Source: an uncultured Eubacteriales bacterium
Lineage (GTDB): Bacteria; Bacillota; Clostridia; Oscillospirales; Oscillospiraceae
NCBI GenBank assembly: GCA_900546915.1
Contig: UREY01000007.1
Span: 1 to 64,000, forward strand
Reading direction: 5' to 3'
DNA length: 64,000 bases
Both the position numbers and the translations under genes were made by a program. The notes under the pieces were generated by a model, which worked only from the letters and a program-made list of their open reading frames with translations, was not told the origin of the DNA and searched no databases. Shown one piece after another: positions 7,036 through 16,140 of the stretch; the stretch's first letter is position 1; each line of letters begins with the position of its first letter.

Positions 7036-8043
7036 TTATTTCAGAGAGCTGGTCTCCGCCTGCTGCATCCGCTGGCGGGACTGCTGGGCATAGTGGCAGG
7101 CCACACAGTGATTGGGCGCCACCTGCCGGAGCTCCGGACTCTCTGTAAAACACCGCTCCTGCGCCATCCAGCAGCGGGGGGCAAACCGGCAGCCGGGCTT
7201 GGGGTTCATGGGGCTGGGCACGTCGCCCTTGAGCAAAATCCGGTTGACTTTGGCATCCACGTTGACCTGGGGCACCGCAGACAGCAGGGCAATGGAATAC
7301 GGATGCATGGTGTTTTCAAACATGGTATCCGTATCGCAGAGCTCCACAATTTGCCCCAGATACATGACGGCAATGCGGTTGGAGATATGGCGCACCACGC
7401 TGAGGTCATGGGAAATGAACAAGTAGGACAGGTTCATTTCCTTCTGAATGTCCATGAGTAAATTAATGATCTTGGCCTGAACGGATACGTCCAGAGAGGA
7501 AACCGGCTCGTCGCAGACGATCAGCTTCGGATTCAGGGAAAGCGCCCGGGCAATCCCCACCACCTGCCGCATGCCGCCGTCCAGCTCATGGGGATAGTGA
7601 TCCAGCAAATTGGGGGGGATGTCCACCCGCTCACAGAGCTTGTCTACCATCTGATCGATCTGCTCGCTGGTCCCCATATGCTGCACCTCATACGGTTCCC
7701 GCAGAATCTTGCGCACCGTCTTTCGGGGGTTCAACGAGGAATACGGGTCCTGAAAGATGATCTGCATCTTCCGGCGGAACGCTTGGCTTTCCTTTCCCTT
7801 TGCCTGAAACACATCCTCGCCTTCAAACAGCAGCTCTCCCCCGGTGGCCTTCAGCAGCCGCATGGTGACGTTGCCGATGGTGCTCTTGCCGCATCCGGAT
7901 TCTCCGACCAGCCCCAGCGTCTCGCCGGGATAGATTTCAAAGCTCACATTGTCCACGGCATGCAGCTTTCCCTTGCGTTTGATGTTAAAATACATCTTTA
8001 AATTCTTGGCCTCCATGAGAGGCCGTTGACCGTTGGTTTGCAT
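7036..8043 (-). CDS. Opp/Dpp-family ABC transporter ATP-binding protein (OppF-like)
   Basis: This is the second of two ATPases of a peptide/nickel-type importer, 335 residues. It shows Walker A GESGCGKST, a changed signature LDGGMRQVVG in place of LSGGQ, Walker B LIVCDEPVSSLD and the switch histidine (FISHDLS). The C-terminal oligopeptide extension carries the Cys-rich segment GCRFAPRCWMAQERC typical of OppF/DppF, which in relatives may bind an iron-sulfur cluster. The start at 8043 follows GGAGGGA, and the gap to the preceding ATPase gene is two bases. It pairs with the OppD-like protein at the cytoplasmic face. Confidence 0.9.
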   Translation of the reverse strand: MQTNGQRPLMEAKNLKMYFNIKRKGKLHAVDNVSFEIYPGETLGLVGESGCGKSTIGNVTMRLLKATGGELLFEGEDVFQAKGKESQAFRRKMQIIFQDPYSSLNPRKTVRKILREPYEVQHMGTSEQIDQMVDKLCERVDIPPNLLDHYPHELDGGMRQVVGIARALSLNPKLIVCDEPVSSLDVSVQAKIINLLMDIQKEMNLSYLFISHDLSVVRHISNRIAVMYLGQIVELCDTDTMFENTMHPYSIALLSAVPQVNVDAKVNRILLKGDVPSPMNPKPGCRFAPRCWMAQERCFTESPELRQVAPNHCVACHYAQQSRQRMQQAETSSLK

Positions 8044-8045
8044 CT

Positions 8046-9014
8046 TCACTTCCCTCCCTTCTGTTGAAAGCAGGCTACAAAATGATCTTTGCTCAGCTGT
8101 ACCATACCGGGATGCGTCTGGGTGCACGGCTTTGTGCACATGCTGCAGCGGGGATGGAACGGGCAGCCGGTCGGGAGGTTTTGCGCATCCGCCACCCGCC
8201 CGGGAATGGCGTGCAGCCGTTCTCTGGCGCCGGTGAGCTTTGGAATGGCATTGAGCAGTCCGGCCGTATAGGGGTGGGCGGGATTTTGAAATACCTCCCG
8301 GACCGTTCCGTATTCGATCACTCGCCCGGCATACATCACCGCCACCTTCTGGCACAGCTCCGCCACAATCCCCAAGTTGTGGGTAATCATCAGCAGAGAG
8401 GAATTGTATTGCACCTGAAGCTGCTTCATCAGCTCCAGAATCTGCGCCTGTATGGTCACGTCCAGGGCCGTGGTAGGCTCATCGGCAATCAGCAGCTCCG
8501 GATTGCAGGCCAGACCGGCTGCAATGCCCACGCGCTGCCGCATGCCGCCGGAAAACTGATTGGGATAATCCTTGATCCGGTTTCCCATGATGCCCACCAT
8601 CTCCAGCAGCTCCGAGGCCCGGGCCTTGGCCTGCTTGTTGTTCATACCGGCGTGCTTGCGGAGCACCATGGCGATTTGCTCGCCCACTGTAAACACGGGG
8701 TTTAGGGCGGTCAGGGGGTTCTGAAAAATCATGGAGATTTTATTCCCCCGCAGATTTTCCAGCTCCTTCTCCCGCATCTCAAAGACAGATTTTCCGCAGT
8801 AGGTGATATTGCCGCCTGTAAACCTTCCCGCCGGTTTCGGCAGAAGATTTAAAATGGACAGGGCCGCCGTCGTCTTACCGGCTCCGGCCTCCCCCACCAG
8901 GCCCAGGCTCTCGCCTTTGTAGATGGTCAGATTTAATCCATTTAATGCGTGGACCGTCGCCCGTTCCGTTTTGAACTCGACGCTTAGGTCCGAAATCTTT
9001 AACAGCTCTTCCAT
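8046..9014 (-). CDS. Opp/Dpp-family ABC transporter ATP-binding protein (OppD-like)
   Basis: This is the first ATPase of the importer, 322 residues. Walker A is GEAGAGKTT, the signature [10 protein letters not shown], Walker [13 protein letters not shown] and the switch region MITHNLG. The C-terminal oligo_HPY extension with [12 protein letters not shown] is intact. The ATG at 9014 has GGAGG 7 bases upstream. The reading frame runs back to a TTG that overlaps the oppC stop, but that codon has no better ribosome-binding site. Confidence 0.9.
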   Translation of the reverse strand: MEELLKISDLSVEFKTERATVHALNGLNLTIYKGESLGLVGEAGAGKTTAALSILNLLPKPAGRFTGGNITYCGKSVFEMREKELENLRGNKISMIFQNPLTALNPVFTVGEQIAMVLRKHAGMNNKQAKARASELLEMVGIMGNRIKDYPNQFSGGMRQRVGIAAGLACNPELLIADEPTTALDVTIQAQILELMKQLQVQYNSSLLMITHNLGIVAELCQKVAVMYAGRVIEYGTVREVFQNPAHPYTAGLLNAIPKLTGARERLHAIPGRVADAQNLPTGCPFHPRCSMCTKPCTQTHPGMVQLSKDHFVACFQQKGGK

Positions 9015-9028
9015 GGCATATCCTCCCG

Positions 9029-9880
9029 TCAAACCTTTTTGGGGTCCAGAACATCCCGCAGGCCGTCGCCCAGGAAGTTAAACGCCAGAACCGTCAGCAT
9101 CAGAGCAATACCCGGCGCCAAAACCAGCCAGGGGCAGGTGGCAAGGTATGCCCGTCCATCGGCAATCATGTTGCCCCAGGAGGGCGTGGGAGCCGGAATG
9201 CCCAAATTCAGGAAGCTCAAGGTCGCCTCAACCAGAATGGCATTGCCAAAGCGGCTGCTGGCCAAAATGATAATCGGCGTGGTGACATTGGGCAAAATCT
9301 GGGAAAACATAATATGGAAATTCGAGGCGCCCAAAACCCGGGAAGCCGAAACAAATTCCTGCTTCTTTACAACCATAACGTTGTTGCGTACCACCTTGCA
9401 GTAGCGCACCCAACCGGAAATGGTGAGGACCGCCACCAGGTTCAGTACACTGGTTCCCATCACCGCCATAACGGCGATGGCTAAAATGATGTTTGGTATG
9501 GCTAAGAACACATCACAGGCGCGCATGATGATCTTATCCGCCACACCGCCGATATACCCGGCCACAATTCCCAGCACCGATCCCACCAGCACCTGCAGAA
9601 AAACTGCCGCCGCCGCAATCAAAAGCGATGCCGTGCCGCCGGTCAAAAGCCTGGTCAGCACGTCCCGGCCCAGCTGGTCCGTGCCCAGAATGTGGCCGGA
9701 CCAGCCGTCCACAAACCCCACCGGGGACAGCAGCCGCTCACTGATGGATGACTTTTCCGCGTCATAGGCCACAAAAAGAGGCGATACAAAACAAATCAGC
9801 AAAATGCTGAGGGCCAAAACAAACCCCACCACAAAGAAGGGACTTCTGCGCATCCGGCGCAAAATAATATTTTGATTCAA
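9029..9880 (-). CDS. Opp/Dpp-family ABC transporter permease (OppC-like)
   Basis: This 283-residue inner-membrane permease has an N-terminal OppC_N segment (RRMRRSPFFVVGF), one span, then the BPD_transp_1 domain with about five spans. The ATPase-coupling EAA loop is near residues 185-205 (VSASRVLGASNFHIMFSQIL). The start is a TTG at 9880 with AGGAGG 8 bases upstream and no better ATG, so a TTG start is well supported. It forms the channel together with the OppB-like permease. Confidence 0.9.
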   Translation of the reverse strand: MNQNIILRRMRRSPFFVVGFVLALSILLICFVSPLFVAYDAEKSSISERLLSPVGFVDGWSGHILGTDQLGRDVLTRLLTGGTASLLIAAAAVFLQVLVGSVLGIVAGYIGGVADKIIMRACDVFLAIPNIILAIAVMAVMGTSVLNLVAVLTISGWVRYCKVVRNNVMVVKKQEFVSASRVLGASNFHIMFSQILPNVTTPIIILASSRFGNAILVEATLSFLNLGIPAPTPSWGNMIADGRAYLATCPWLVLAPGIALMLTVLAFNFLGDGLRDVLDPKKV

Positions 9881-9892
9881 CGTAATCCCTCC

Positions 9893-10816
9893 TTATTCCA
9901 GCGTGATACGGGGATCTACAATGGAGTTAATAATATCCACCAGCAGATTGATGATGGCAAACATCGCCGCAATGATCAATAGGGACGATTGCACCAGCTG
10001 ATAGTCCCGGGTACTGACCGCCTGGTTGACCAGCTGTCCCAAGCCGGACCAGGAAAAGATCGTCTCTACCACCACGGTCCCGGCCAGGAACACGCCGATC
10101 TGTACGCCCACCAAGGTGATAATGGGAATCAGCGCATTTTTAAAGGCATACTTCCACAGAACTTCCCTGCGGCTCATCCCTTTGGCATAGGTGGCTGTAA
10201 TGTAATCTTCCTTCAGGACGTCGATCATGCCGGAGCGTCCGATTCGCGTAATCTCCGCCGCCACCGGATATCCCAGCGTAATGGCAGGCAAGATGACAAA
10301 TTTAATTCCGCCGTAGCCCATGGCCGGCAGCCAGCCCAGCTGTGAGGAGAAGATATAAATCAGAAGAATGCCCAGCCAGACCGGCGACATAGACTGTCCA
10401 AAAATGGCAAAAAACATCGCCATAAAGTCCGTCACCGTCCCCTGCTTGGAGCCGGCTATAATCCCCAGGGGAATACTGACCAACAGGCAAACCAAAATGG
10501 TCCAAAACGTCAGCTGTGCGGTAACTGGCAGACGGTTGGCAATAATATCGGCAACCGGCTGCTTATAAATTGTGGAGGTGCCCAGGTCTCCCTGTAAGAC
10601 CCCGGAAATGTAGATAAAATACTGCTGGTACAGCGGCTTATCCAATCCCAGCTTTTCCTCCATGGCCGCCACCTGTTCCTCGGTTGCGTCATCCGGAAGC
10701 ATCATCCGTGCCGGACTGCCGCTGGCCATGCGAATCAGGAGGAAGGCAAAAATGGATACAAAAAACAGGACAATCAAAGTCTGTAAGACTCGCTTGCCAA
10801 TATAGCGCAATATCAT
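9893..10816 (-). CDS. Opp/Dpp-family ABC transporter permease (OppB-like)
   Basis: This 307-residue permease starts with the typical MILRYIGKRVLQTLIVLF helix, has the periplasmic loop DDATEEQVAAMEEKLGLD between spans one and two, and six predicted spans. The EAA loop reads DYITATYAKGMSRREVLW. GGAGG precedes the ATG. It lies 140 bases after the binding-protein gene, and that gap holds a strong hairpin. Confidence 0.9.
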   Translation of the reverse strand: MILRYIGKRVLQTLIVLFFVSIFAFLLIRMASGSPARMMLPDDATEEQVAAMEEKLGLDKPLYQQYFIYISGVLQGDLGTSTIYKQPVADIIANRLPVTAQLTFWTILVCLLVSIPLGIIAGSKQGTVTDFMAMFFAIFGQSMSPVWLGILLIYIFSSQLGWLPAMGYGGIKFVILPAITLGYPVAAEITRIGRSGMIDVLKEDYITATYAKGMSRREVLWKYAFKNALIPIITLVGVQIGVFLAGTVVVETIFSWSGLGQLVNQAVSTRDYQLVQSSLLIIAAMFAIINLLVDIINSIVDPRITLE

Positions 10817-10904
10817 AAGTAATCCTCCGTCGGCGTCGGCTTCTGCAAAAGCCTTGCAGCGTTCACCGCCAGCCGCAGGAAAAGCGCCGGCCTGACCTGC
10901 GGCC

Positions 10905-10935
10905 GCACCGGCGGCGCAAATTGCGCCGCCGGTGC
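10905..10935 (-). promoter_or_regulatory. Hairpin between binding-protein and permease genes
   Basis: Arms of 15 bases (GCACCGGCGGCGCAA and its complement) meet around one base. No T-run follows on the minus strand. Such structures commonly protect the 3' end of a binding-protein mRNA or reduce read-through, so that more binding protein than permease is made. Confidence 0.55.
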
Positions 10936-10956
10936 CGCGCGGCTAAATGGGGTAAA

Positions 10957-12549
10957 TTATTCGTGGGTGACGTATTTGAAATTGAACAGACCGTCCTGAT
11001 ACAGCTCAATTCCCTCTACGCCGTAGGTAATTGCATAGGTAGAAGACAGGCGGACCAGCGGGAAGTGGACCAGATCCTCGCTCCAGAGAACCACGCACTC
11101 TTCCAGCAATTCACGGCGGGCGTCGGCATCCATTTCAGAATTGGAAGCCAGAATCTTGGCATTCAGCTCCTCATCCACAAAGTCGCTGTGATGCGCGTCG
11201 TTGAGTACCCGCATGTTGAAGTACTTATACGGCTCGCCGTTTTCCTGCATGGTCGCCACCAGGAATACATCGTAATCGCCCGTGGCCCGCAGATCCGTCA
11301 AGGTTGCCGTCTCTACCACTTCCACCGAGCTGTTGAAGCCAACGGCCTGGAGCATATCGGAAACCGCCAGCAGGCTCTCCTGGGACTTCTGGGTACCTGT
11401 GTTGGAAACCAGAACCACAGGCTCCCCGCTGTAGCTGCTCTTGGACAGATATTCCTGCGCCAGCTCCGGATCGTAATCGTAGTGAACGGCATCTTCCGTG
11501 TAGCCGATGACGGATTCCACAGCAAAGCTATCCGTGATGGAGGCCTGGCCGCCGAAGACATAGTCGGCAATGCTCTGCCGGTCAATGGCGTGGGCAAAGG
11601 CCAGACGCACGTTCTTATCCTGGAAAACAGAGCCGTCGCCACACTGGAACCCAAAGTACTGCACGGTACCGGTGTTGATGTTGACCATTTCAATGGTATC
11701 CTCGCTGCCTTCGTACAGCCCCAGGTTATCCGCCGCGATGCCGCTGGAGGCGATGTAGGCCTGCACGTCTCCGTTGAGGTGTCCGGCAATGGCCGTGGAA
11801 GCCTCCAGGACAAATCTCAGGTAAACGTCGTCATAGTAGGAGTCGAAGTCTCCCCAGTAGTTTTCGTTCTTGGTCACATGGACGTACTGGCCGTCAATCC
11901 ACTCGTCAAAGATCCAGGGGCCGGTGCCCACAAAGTTCTGGTTGTTGAAAGCGCTTTCACCCTCGGCTTCCCACTGCGCTTTCTGAATGATCGCCGTGAC
12001 GGAGAGGCTATTCATAACCGGGGCATAGGGCTCAGACAACTGGATGGTCACGGTGTAGTCGTCGGAGGCCTCGACTCCGGTCAGAAGAGACCAGTAGATG
12101 GAAGCAATGTTCAGGTTGGGATCGTCAATCAGACGTTGGAACGTGCAAACGACATCGGCAGAGGTAAAGTCCGTACCGTCATGCCATTTGACATCCTTCC
12201 GCAGGGAAAATGTGATTTCCGTGCCGTCCTCAGAAAACGTCCAGCTTTCCGCCAGGCAGGGGGTGTAATTTCCCTCGTGGTCCGACTCCACCAGCATATC
12301 AAAACACATATTACGGGGCTGATAGCCGGGGGCGTTGTTGGCATCCAGCGGATCCAGGGTGACCAGGTTTTCGCTCAGGGCAATGGACAGGGTCTTCCCT
12401 GCGGTTGGGTTTCCCGCCGAAGAGGAACCCTGCGTCCCGGCATTGGCGGAGGGATCTGTTGTGTCCGCTGCGGGGGTGTTGGTGCAGCCTACCAGTCCGG
12501 CCACAGCAAGCGCTAAAATCAGCGTCAATGCGATCATGCGTTTTTTCAT
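10957..12549 (-). CDS. ABC transporter substrate-binding lipoprotein, family 5 (Opp/Dpp type)
   Basis: This 530-residue extracellular solute-binding protein has an N-terminal signal ending in lipobox LVGC (Cys22), a low-complexity linker rich in Thr/Ala/Ser, and the SBP_bac_5 fold, with family segments such as ITFSLRKDVKWHDGTDFTSADVV and ALAFAHAIDR-type pairs. AGGAGG precedes the ATG. Family 5 proteins mostly bind peptides or nickel, but some bind oligosaccharides. In this operon of sugar-acid enzymes a uronide, an aldonate or an oligosaccharide containing one is a reasonable guess; this is inference from position only. Confidence 0.88.
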   Translation of the reverse strand: MKKRMIALTLILALAVAGLVGCTNTPAADTTDPSANAGTQGSSSAGNPTAGKTLSIALSENLVTLDPLDANNAPGYQPRNMCFDMLVESDHEGNYTPCLAESWTFSEDGTEITFSLRKDVKWHDGTDFTSADVVCTFQRLIDDPNLNIASIYWSLLTGVEASDDYTVTIQLSEPYAPVMNSLSVTAIIQKAQWEAEGESAFNNQNFVGTGPWIFDEWIDGQYVHVTKNENYWGDFDSYYDDVYLRFVLEASTAIAGHLNGDVQAYIASSGIAADNLGLYEGSEDTIEMVNINTGTVQYFGFQCGDGSVFQDKNVRLAFAHAIDRQSIADYVFGGQASITDSFAVESVIGYTEDAVHYDYDPELAQEYLSKSSYSGEPVVLVSNTGTQKSQESLLAVSDMLQAVGFNSSVEVVETATLTDLRATGDYDVFLVATMQENGEPYKYFNMRVLNDAHHSDFVDEELNAKILASNSEMDADARRELLEECVVLWSEDLVHFPLVRLSSTYAITYGVEGIELYQDGLFNFKYVTHE

Positions 12550-12609
12550 AATTTCCTCCTGCTTTCATTTTTTATTTATTTCACAATGTAAAATTGCAAA
12601 ATACTGCAT

Positions 12610-13371
12610 CTATCGGCCCATCCAACCGCCGTCTACCGCGATGGTACAGCCGTTGATATAGTCGGACGCCGGGCTTGCCAGAAATACGGCGATTCCCTTG
12701 AAGTCCTCCGGTCTTCCCCAACGTCCCGCCGGAATCCGGGCCAGAATTTCCGGACTGCGCTGCGGATCGCTGCGCAGAGCCGTGGTGATTTTTGTGGCAA
12801 TGTAGCCGGGCGCGATGGCGTTGACCTGAATGCCGTACTGCGCCCATTCGTTGGCCAATGTCATGGTGATGCCCCGCACGGCGGATTTGGATGCGGTGTA
12901 GGAGGGGGTTCGAATCCCCCCTTGGAAGGACAACAGAGAGGCTGTATTGACAATCTTTCCGGGAATCTGATTCCGGATCATCTGTCCGGCCACCCGCTGG
13001 GTGAGGAAGAACAGCGTCTTGATGTTCAGATTCATCACATCGTCCCAATCCTTCTCCGTGAAATGCAAAGAGTCCTCCCGGCGGATGGCGCCTGCGTTGT
13101 TAAACAGAATATCAATCCGGCCGTAGTGCTCCATCACCGCGCTGTAAACCTTTTCCACCGATTCCATTTGGGACAGATCCGCCCGCACCGCAAAGAAGCG
13201 GCGGCCCAGGGCCTCAACCAGCTCCTGTGTTTTGGTGATATCGGAGCGGTAGACTGCCGCGATATCCGCTCCGGCTTCCGCCAGCCCCACCGCAATGGCC
13301 TGGCCAATGCCGTCATTGGCGCCCGTTACCAGAGCGATTTTACCCTTTAAACAAAACTGATCCAAAATCAT
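12610..13371 (-). CDS. kduD: 2-dehydro-3-deoxy-D-gluconate 5-dehydrogenase (KduD)
   Basis: This 253-residue short-chain dehydrogenase reversibly converts 2,5-diketo-3-deoxygluconate to 2-keto-3-deoxygluconate with NAD(H). The cofactor motif TGANDGIGQ is at 16-24, NNAG at 91-94, and the catalytic Ser145-Tyr158-Lys162. Several segments agree closely with what I recall of Escherichia coli KduD, including IRREDSLHFTEKDWDDVMNL, SFQGGIRTPSYTASKS and the C-terminal TIAVDGGW. The ATG overlaps the stop of the preceding dehydrogenase gene by 4 bases. The usual partner isomerase KduI is not in this cluster, so the substrate may reach KduD by another route. Confidence 0.85.
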   Translation of the reverse strand: MILDQFCLKGKIALVTGANDGIGQAIAVGLAEAGADIAAVYRSDITKTQELVEALGRRFFAVRADLSQMESVEKVYSAVMEHYGRIDILFNNAGAIRREDSLHFTEKDWDDVMNLNIKTLFFLTQRVAGQMIRNQIPGKIVNTASLLSFQGGIRTPSYTASKSAVRGITMTLANEWAQYGIQVNAIAPGYIATKITTALRSDPQRSPEILARIPAGRWGRPEDFKGIAVFLASPASDYINGCTIAVDGGWMGR

Positions 13372-14414
13372 TTTGACGCTCCGCCTCCGATCCGAATGAG
13401 AATTTTTCCGTTTTTCGTGCCGGACTCCTGAAGCGCCAGCGCCTCGCCCAATTGCTCCAGGGGGAATTCCGCAGCAATCATTTTTTCAAAATCAAAGGCG
13501 CCGGCATGGTACAGTTTCTTGACCATTTCCACGGTCCTGGCAAAATCCTGCAAGGTGTGCACCCGACTTCCCAGAATGGAAACCTCCCGCAGCACCATTT
13601 GATTGGTCTGATACTCTCTGGGCGCCGAGGGAATGCCAACGGTGACTGCCGTACCGCGTATTCTGGTCACCGAAGACAAGGCCAGAGACCCGGCTTTAGA
13701 ACCGGACGCCTCAAAAACCCGGTCAAACCCATTGCCTCCGGTCATATCGCCCACAGCCCGGCAGAGGTCCTCTTTGCCGGAATCAATGGCGTCAAATCCA
13801 AAGGAACGAATCAGAGCCAGACGCTCCGGGTTCACCTCTGCAATGACCACTCGGGATGCGCCGAAATAACGGGCGCATACGCCGCTCAGGATCCCAATGG
13901 GGCCTCCTCCAATGATCAAAACCTGGTCGCCCGGCGTGACCCCTGCCCGGGTGCAGGCGTGGAAGCCCACTGCCAGCGGTTCCGTCAAAATGGCCACCCG
14001 GTCCGGAATGTCCGGTTCCACCCGGAACACCCGCTTCGCCTCGGCGCAGACATACTCGGCAAAACCGCCGTCAATATGTAAGCCCATAATTTTCAGGTCG
14101 TGACAGACGTGAAAATTTCCGTCCAGACAGGCCGGGCAGACGCCGCAATTCTCCAGAGGGTGCACCACAACCCGGTCGCCCACCTGATAGGGAACCGGAG
14201 CCGTAGTATGGATCTCCTCCACCACCCCCAGGATCTCGTGGCACATGATGCGGGGAACGGTGGCCGTCAAATGGCGGTGATGAAAAACCGTGATATCCGA
14301 TCCGCATACGCCGGCGTAAAGCACCCGGATCAACACCTTGCCTTCTCCGGGAACCGGCTTGGGCACATCCATCATGTGCAAGGTTTCCCAATCCGTTAAT
14401 ACATTTGCTCGCAT
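13368..14414 (-). CDS. Zinc-dependent medium-chain alcohol/polyol dehydrogenase
   Basis: This 348-residue MDR enzyme belongs with sorbitol, threonine and sugar-acid (L-idonate or L-gulonate 5-dehydrogenase-type) dehydrogenases. Candidate catalytic zinc ligands are Cys37 (CGSD) and His59-Glu60. Cys90, Cys93, Cys96 and Cys104 form the structural zinc site. The motif around His59 is CHEILG instead of the common GHE. The NAD-binding loop is IGGGPIG. A fit with the operon would be oxidation of a hexonate to a keto acid. It shares a 4-base overlap with kduD and follows the RraA-like gene by 12 bases. Confidence 0.85.
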   Translation of the reverse strand: MRANVLTDWETLHMMDVPKPVPGEGKVLIRVLYAGVCGSDITVFHHRHLTATVPRIMCHEILGVVEEIHTTAPVPYQVGDRVVVHPLENCGVCPACLDGNFHVCHDLKIMGLHIDGGFAEYVCAEAKRVFRVEPDIPDRVAILTEPLAVGFHACTRAGVTPGDQVLIIGGGPIGILSGVCARYFGASRVVIAEVNPERLALIRSFGFDAIDSGKEDLCRAVGDMTGGNGFDRVFEASGSKAGSLALSSVTRIRGTAVTVGIPSAPREYQTNQMVLREVSILGSRVHTLQDFARTVEMVKKLYHAGAFDFEKMIAAEFPLEQLGEALALQESGTKNGKILIRIGGGASK

Positions 14415-14426
14415 GCTGTATTCTCC

Positions 14427-15083
14427 TTAAATTGCACCAATTTCTGCATAGGCCTGTTGCAGAGACGAACCGTTGCGCAGGCGGCGGCGCACCTCATTTT
14501 CCTTTTGAATGGTGTCCAACGCCGTCTGGATCACCTCCGCCACCACAGCCTTGGGAATGATCACCACGCCGTCCACATCGCCGAAGATATAATCGCCCGG
14601 GCAAATGGTCACGCCGTCGATGGTAACCGGGATCTGGCACTCGTTGATCTCACAGCGGCCCTTGGAGGTCTTGGGGTTCTTTCCCCGGTAAAACAGGGGG
14701 AAATCCATTTCCTTCAAAGCCTTCATATCCCGGCTGTAGGCATCCAGCAGCACGCCGGCGCCCTTGCGGCCCTGTACCGCCGTGGCAAACAGCTCGCCAA
14801 ACACGGCGCAGTTGTAATTCCCCCGGGTGACCAGTACATAGATCTCCCCTTCCCCCAGTTGATCCACCACCTTGCACTGGGCGGTCAGCGGATCCGGCGG
14901 CATGGAGTACACCTCCGTGCCAATGCTGGTGAAAGCCGGTCCAAAGATGACCGTCTCATCCCGCAGGCCCATAATTTCGTTGCTGAGCGCCTGATTGCGG
15001 TATCCCTTTTGGTCCAGCACATCGCAGAGGATCCCGCTATACAGCACCTGCTTCAAATAGGGGATGTCAAATTTTTGTTCCAT
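14427..15083 (-). CDS. RraA/HMG-aldolase family protein
   Basis: This 218-residue protein resembles the RraA-like fold shared by the RNase E regulator RraA and class II 4-hydroxy-4-methyl-2-oxoglutarate aldolases. Conserved elements include SGILCDVLDQKGY near the N-terminus, the substrate loop GELFATAVQGRKGAGVLLDA with the following YSRD metal/substrate residues, and GDYIFGDVDGVVIIP. In a sugar-acid operon an aldolase or decarboxylase on a keto acid is more likely than an RNase role. Its exact reaction is not predictable. Confidence 0.75.
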   Translation of the reverse strand: MEQKFDIPYLKQVLYSGILCDVLDQKGYRNQALSNEIMGLRDETVIFGPAFTSIGTEVYSMPPDPLTAQCKVVDQLGEGEIYVLVTRGNYNCAVFGELFATAVQGRKGAGVLLDAYSRDMKALKEMDFPLFYRGKNPKTSKGRCEINECQIPVTIDGVTICPGDYIFGDVDGVVIIPKAVVAEVIQTALDTIQKENEVRRRLRNGSSLQQAYAEIGAI

Positions 15084-15104
15084 GTTGCATCATCGTCCTT
15101 TCTT

Positions 15105-16130
15105 TTATCGCTGCACCCGGCCGGTTCCATCGCCGCCGGCCAGCTTTTCCACGTCGGCGGTACCAACCCGGTTGAAATCGCCTATGACCGAATGCTTCAG
15201 GCAGCTGGCCGCCACAGCAAATTCCAGCGCCTGTTGCTTGCTTTCATAGGTGTTCAGGCCGTATATCAAGCCGCCGGCAAAGCTGTCTCCGCCTCCAACC
15301 CGGTCCACAATCTGGCGGATCTCATATTTCTTGGACACGTAGAACCGGGACCGGTCGTTCAAACATGCCGCCCAGCCGTTCCAATCGGCACTGTGGCTCT
15401 CCCGCAAGGTGATGGCAATCATTTTCATATGGGGGTACGCCTCCAGGACCCGGCTGCTCAGGCTTTGATACGCCGCCAGGTCCAGCTGCCCGGACTCAAC
15501 CCGGACCTCTGAGGTAATTCCCAGGGACTTTTGCACGTCCTCCTCGTTGGCAATGGCAATGTCCACATATTCGGCCAATTGCCCCATGACCTGGTCGGCT
15601 TGTTTTCCGTACTTCCAAAGATTCTTGCGGTAGTTCAGGTCACAGGAAACGGTAATGTCCCGCTTCTTTGCTTCCTGAACCGCCTCCAGAGACAAGGCCA
15701 TGGCGCTTTCGGACACAGCCGGCGTAATGCCGGTGATGTGGAACCAGTTCACGCCGGCAAAGGCCACGTTCCAGTCGATATCTCCCGGCTTTGCCAAAGC
15801 CAGGGCGGAATACGCCCGGTCATAGGTCACTTTACTGGGCAGCTGATTGGCCCCGCCTTCCAGATAGTAGATCCCCATGCGCCCCGGTCCCCGGAGAATT
15901 TTATCCGTGCGGACGCCAAAATAGCGAAGGGTCCGGATACAAGCGTCCGCAATGTCGTGATCCGGCAAAACGGTCAAAAACTCCGTCTCCATCCCGTAGT
16001 TCGCCAGCGACACCGCCACGTTGGCCTCTCCGCCGCCGAAGGTCGCCTCCAGCATGGGGCTTTGAAACAGCCGCTCCTGTCCCGGCGCCTTAAGCCGCAG
16101 CATAATCTCGCCAAAGGTTAATACTTTCAT
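15105..16130 (-). CDS. kdgK: 2-keto-3-deoxygluconate kinase (PfkB family)
   Basis: This 341-residue PfkB/ribokinase-family kinase should phosphorylate 2-keto-3-deoxygluconate with ATP to give KDPG. The N-terminal signature [15 protein letters not shown] and the C-terminal [16 protein letters not shown], with the catalytic Asp and anion hole, are intact. The start is placed at 16130 ([13 protein letters not shown]), which is the family start and has GAGG upstream. It lies 10 bases after the KDPG aldolase gene, so the two steps are made together. Confidence 0.87.
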   Translation of the reverse strand: MKVLTFGEIMLRLKAPGQERLFQSPMLEATFGGGEANVAVSLANYGMETEFLTVLPDHDIADACIRTLRYFGVRTDKILRGPGRMGIYYLEGGANQLPSKVTYDRAYSALALAKPGDIDWNVAFAGVNWFHITGITPAVSESAMALSLEAVQEAKKRDITVSCDLNYRKNLWKYGKQADQVMGQLAEYVDIAIANEEDVQKSLGITSEVRVESGQLDLAAYQSLSSRVLEAYPHMKMIAITLRESHSADWNGWAACLNDRSRFYVSKKYEIRQIVDRVGGGDSFAGGLIYGLNTYESKQQALEFAVAASCLKHSVIGDFNRVGTADVEKLAGGDGTGRVQR

Positions 16131-16140
16131 CTTCCTCACC

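Noticed and set aside
10921..12516. Long antisense open frame opposite the binding-protein gene
   Set aside because: The plus-strand frame has no ribosome-binding site or family features and lies fully over a well-supported lipoprotein gene.
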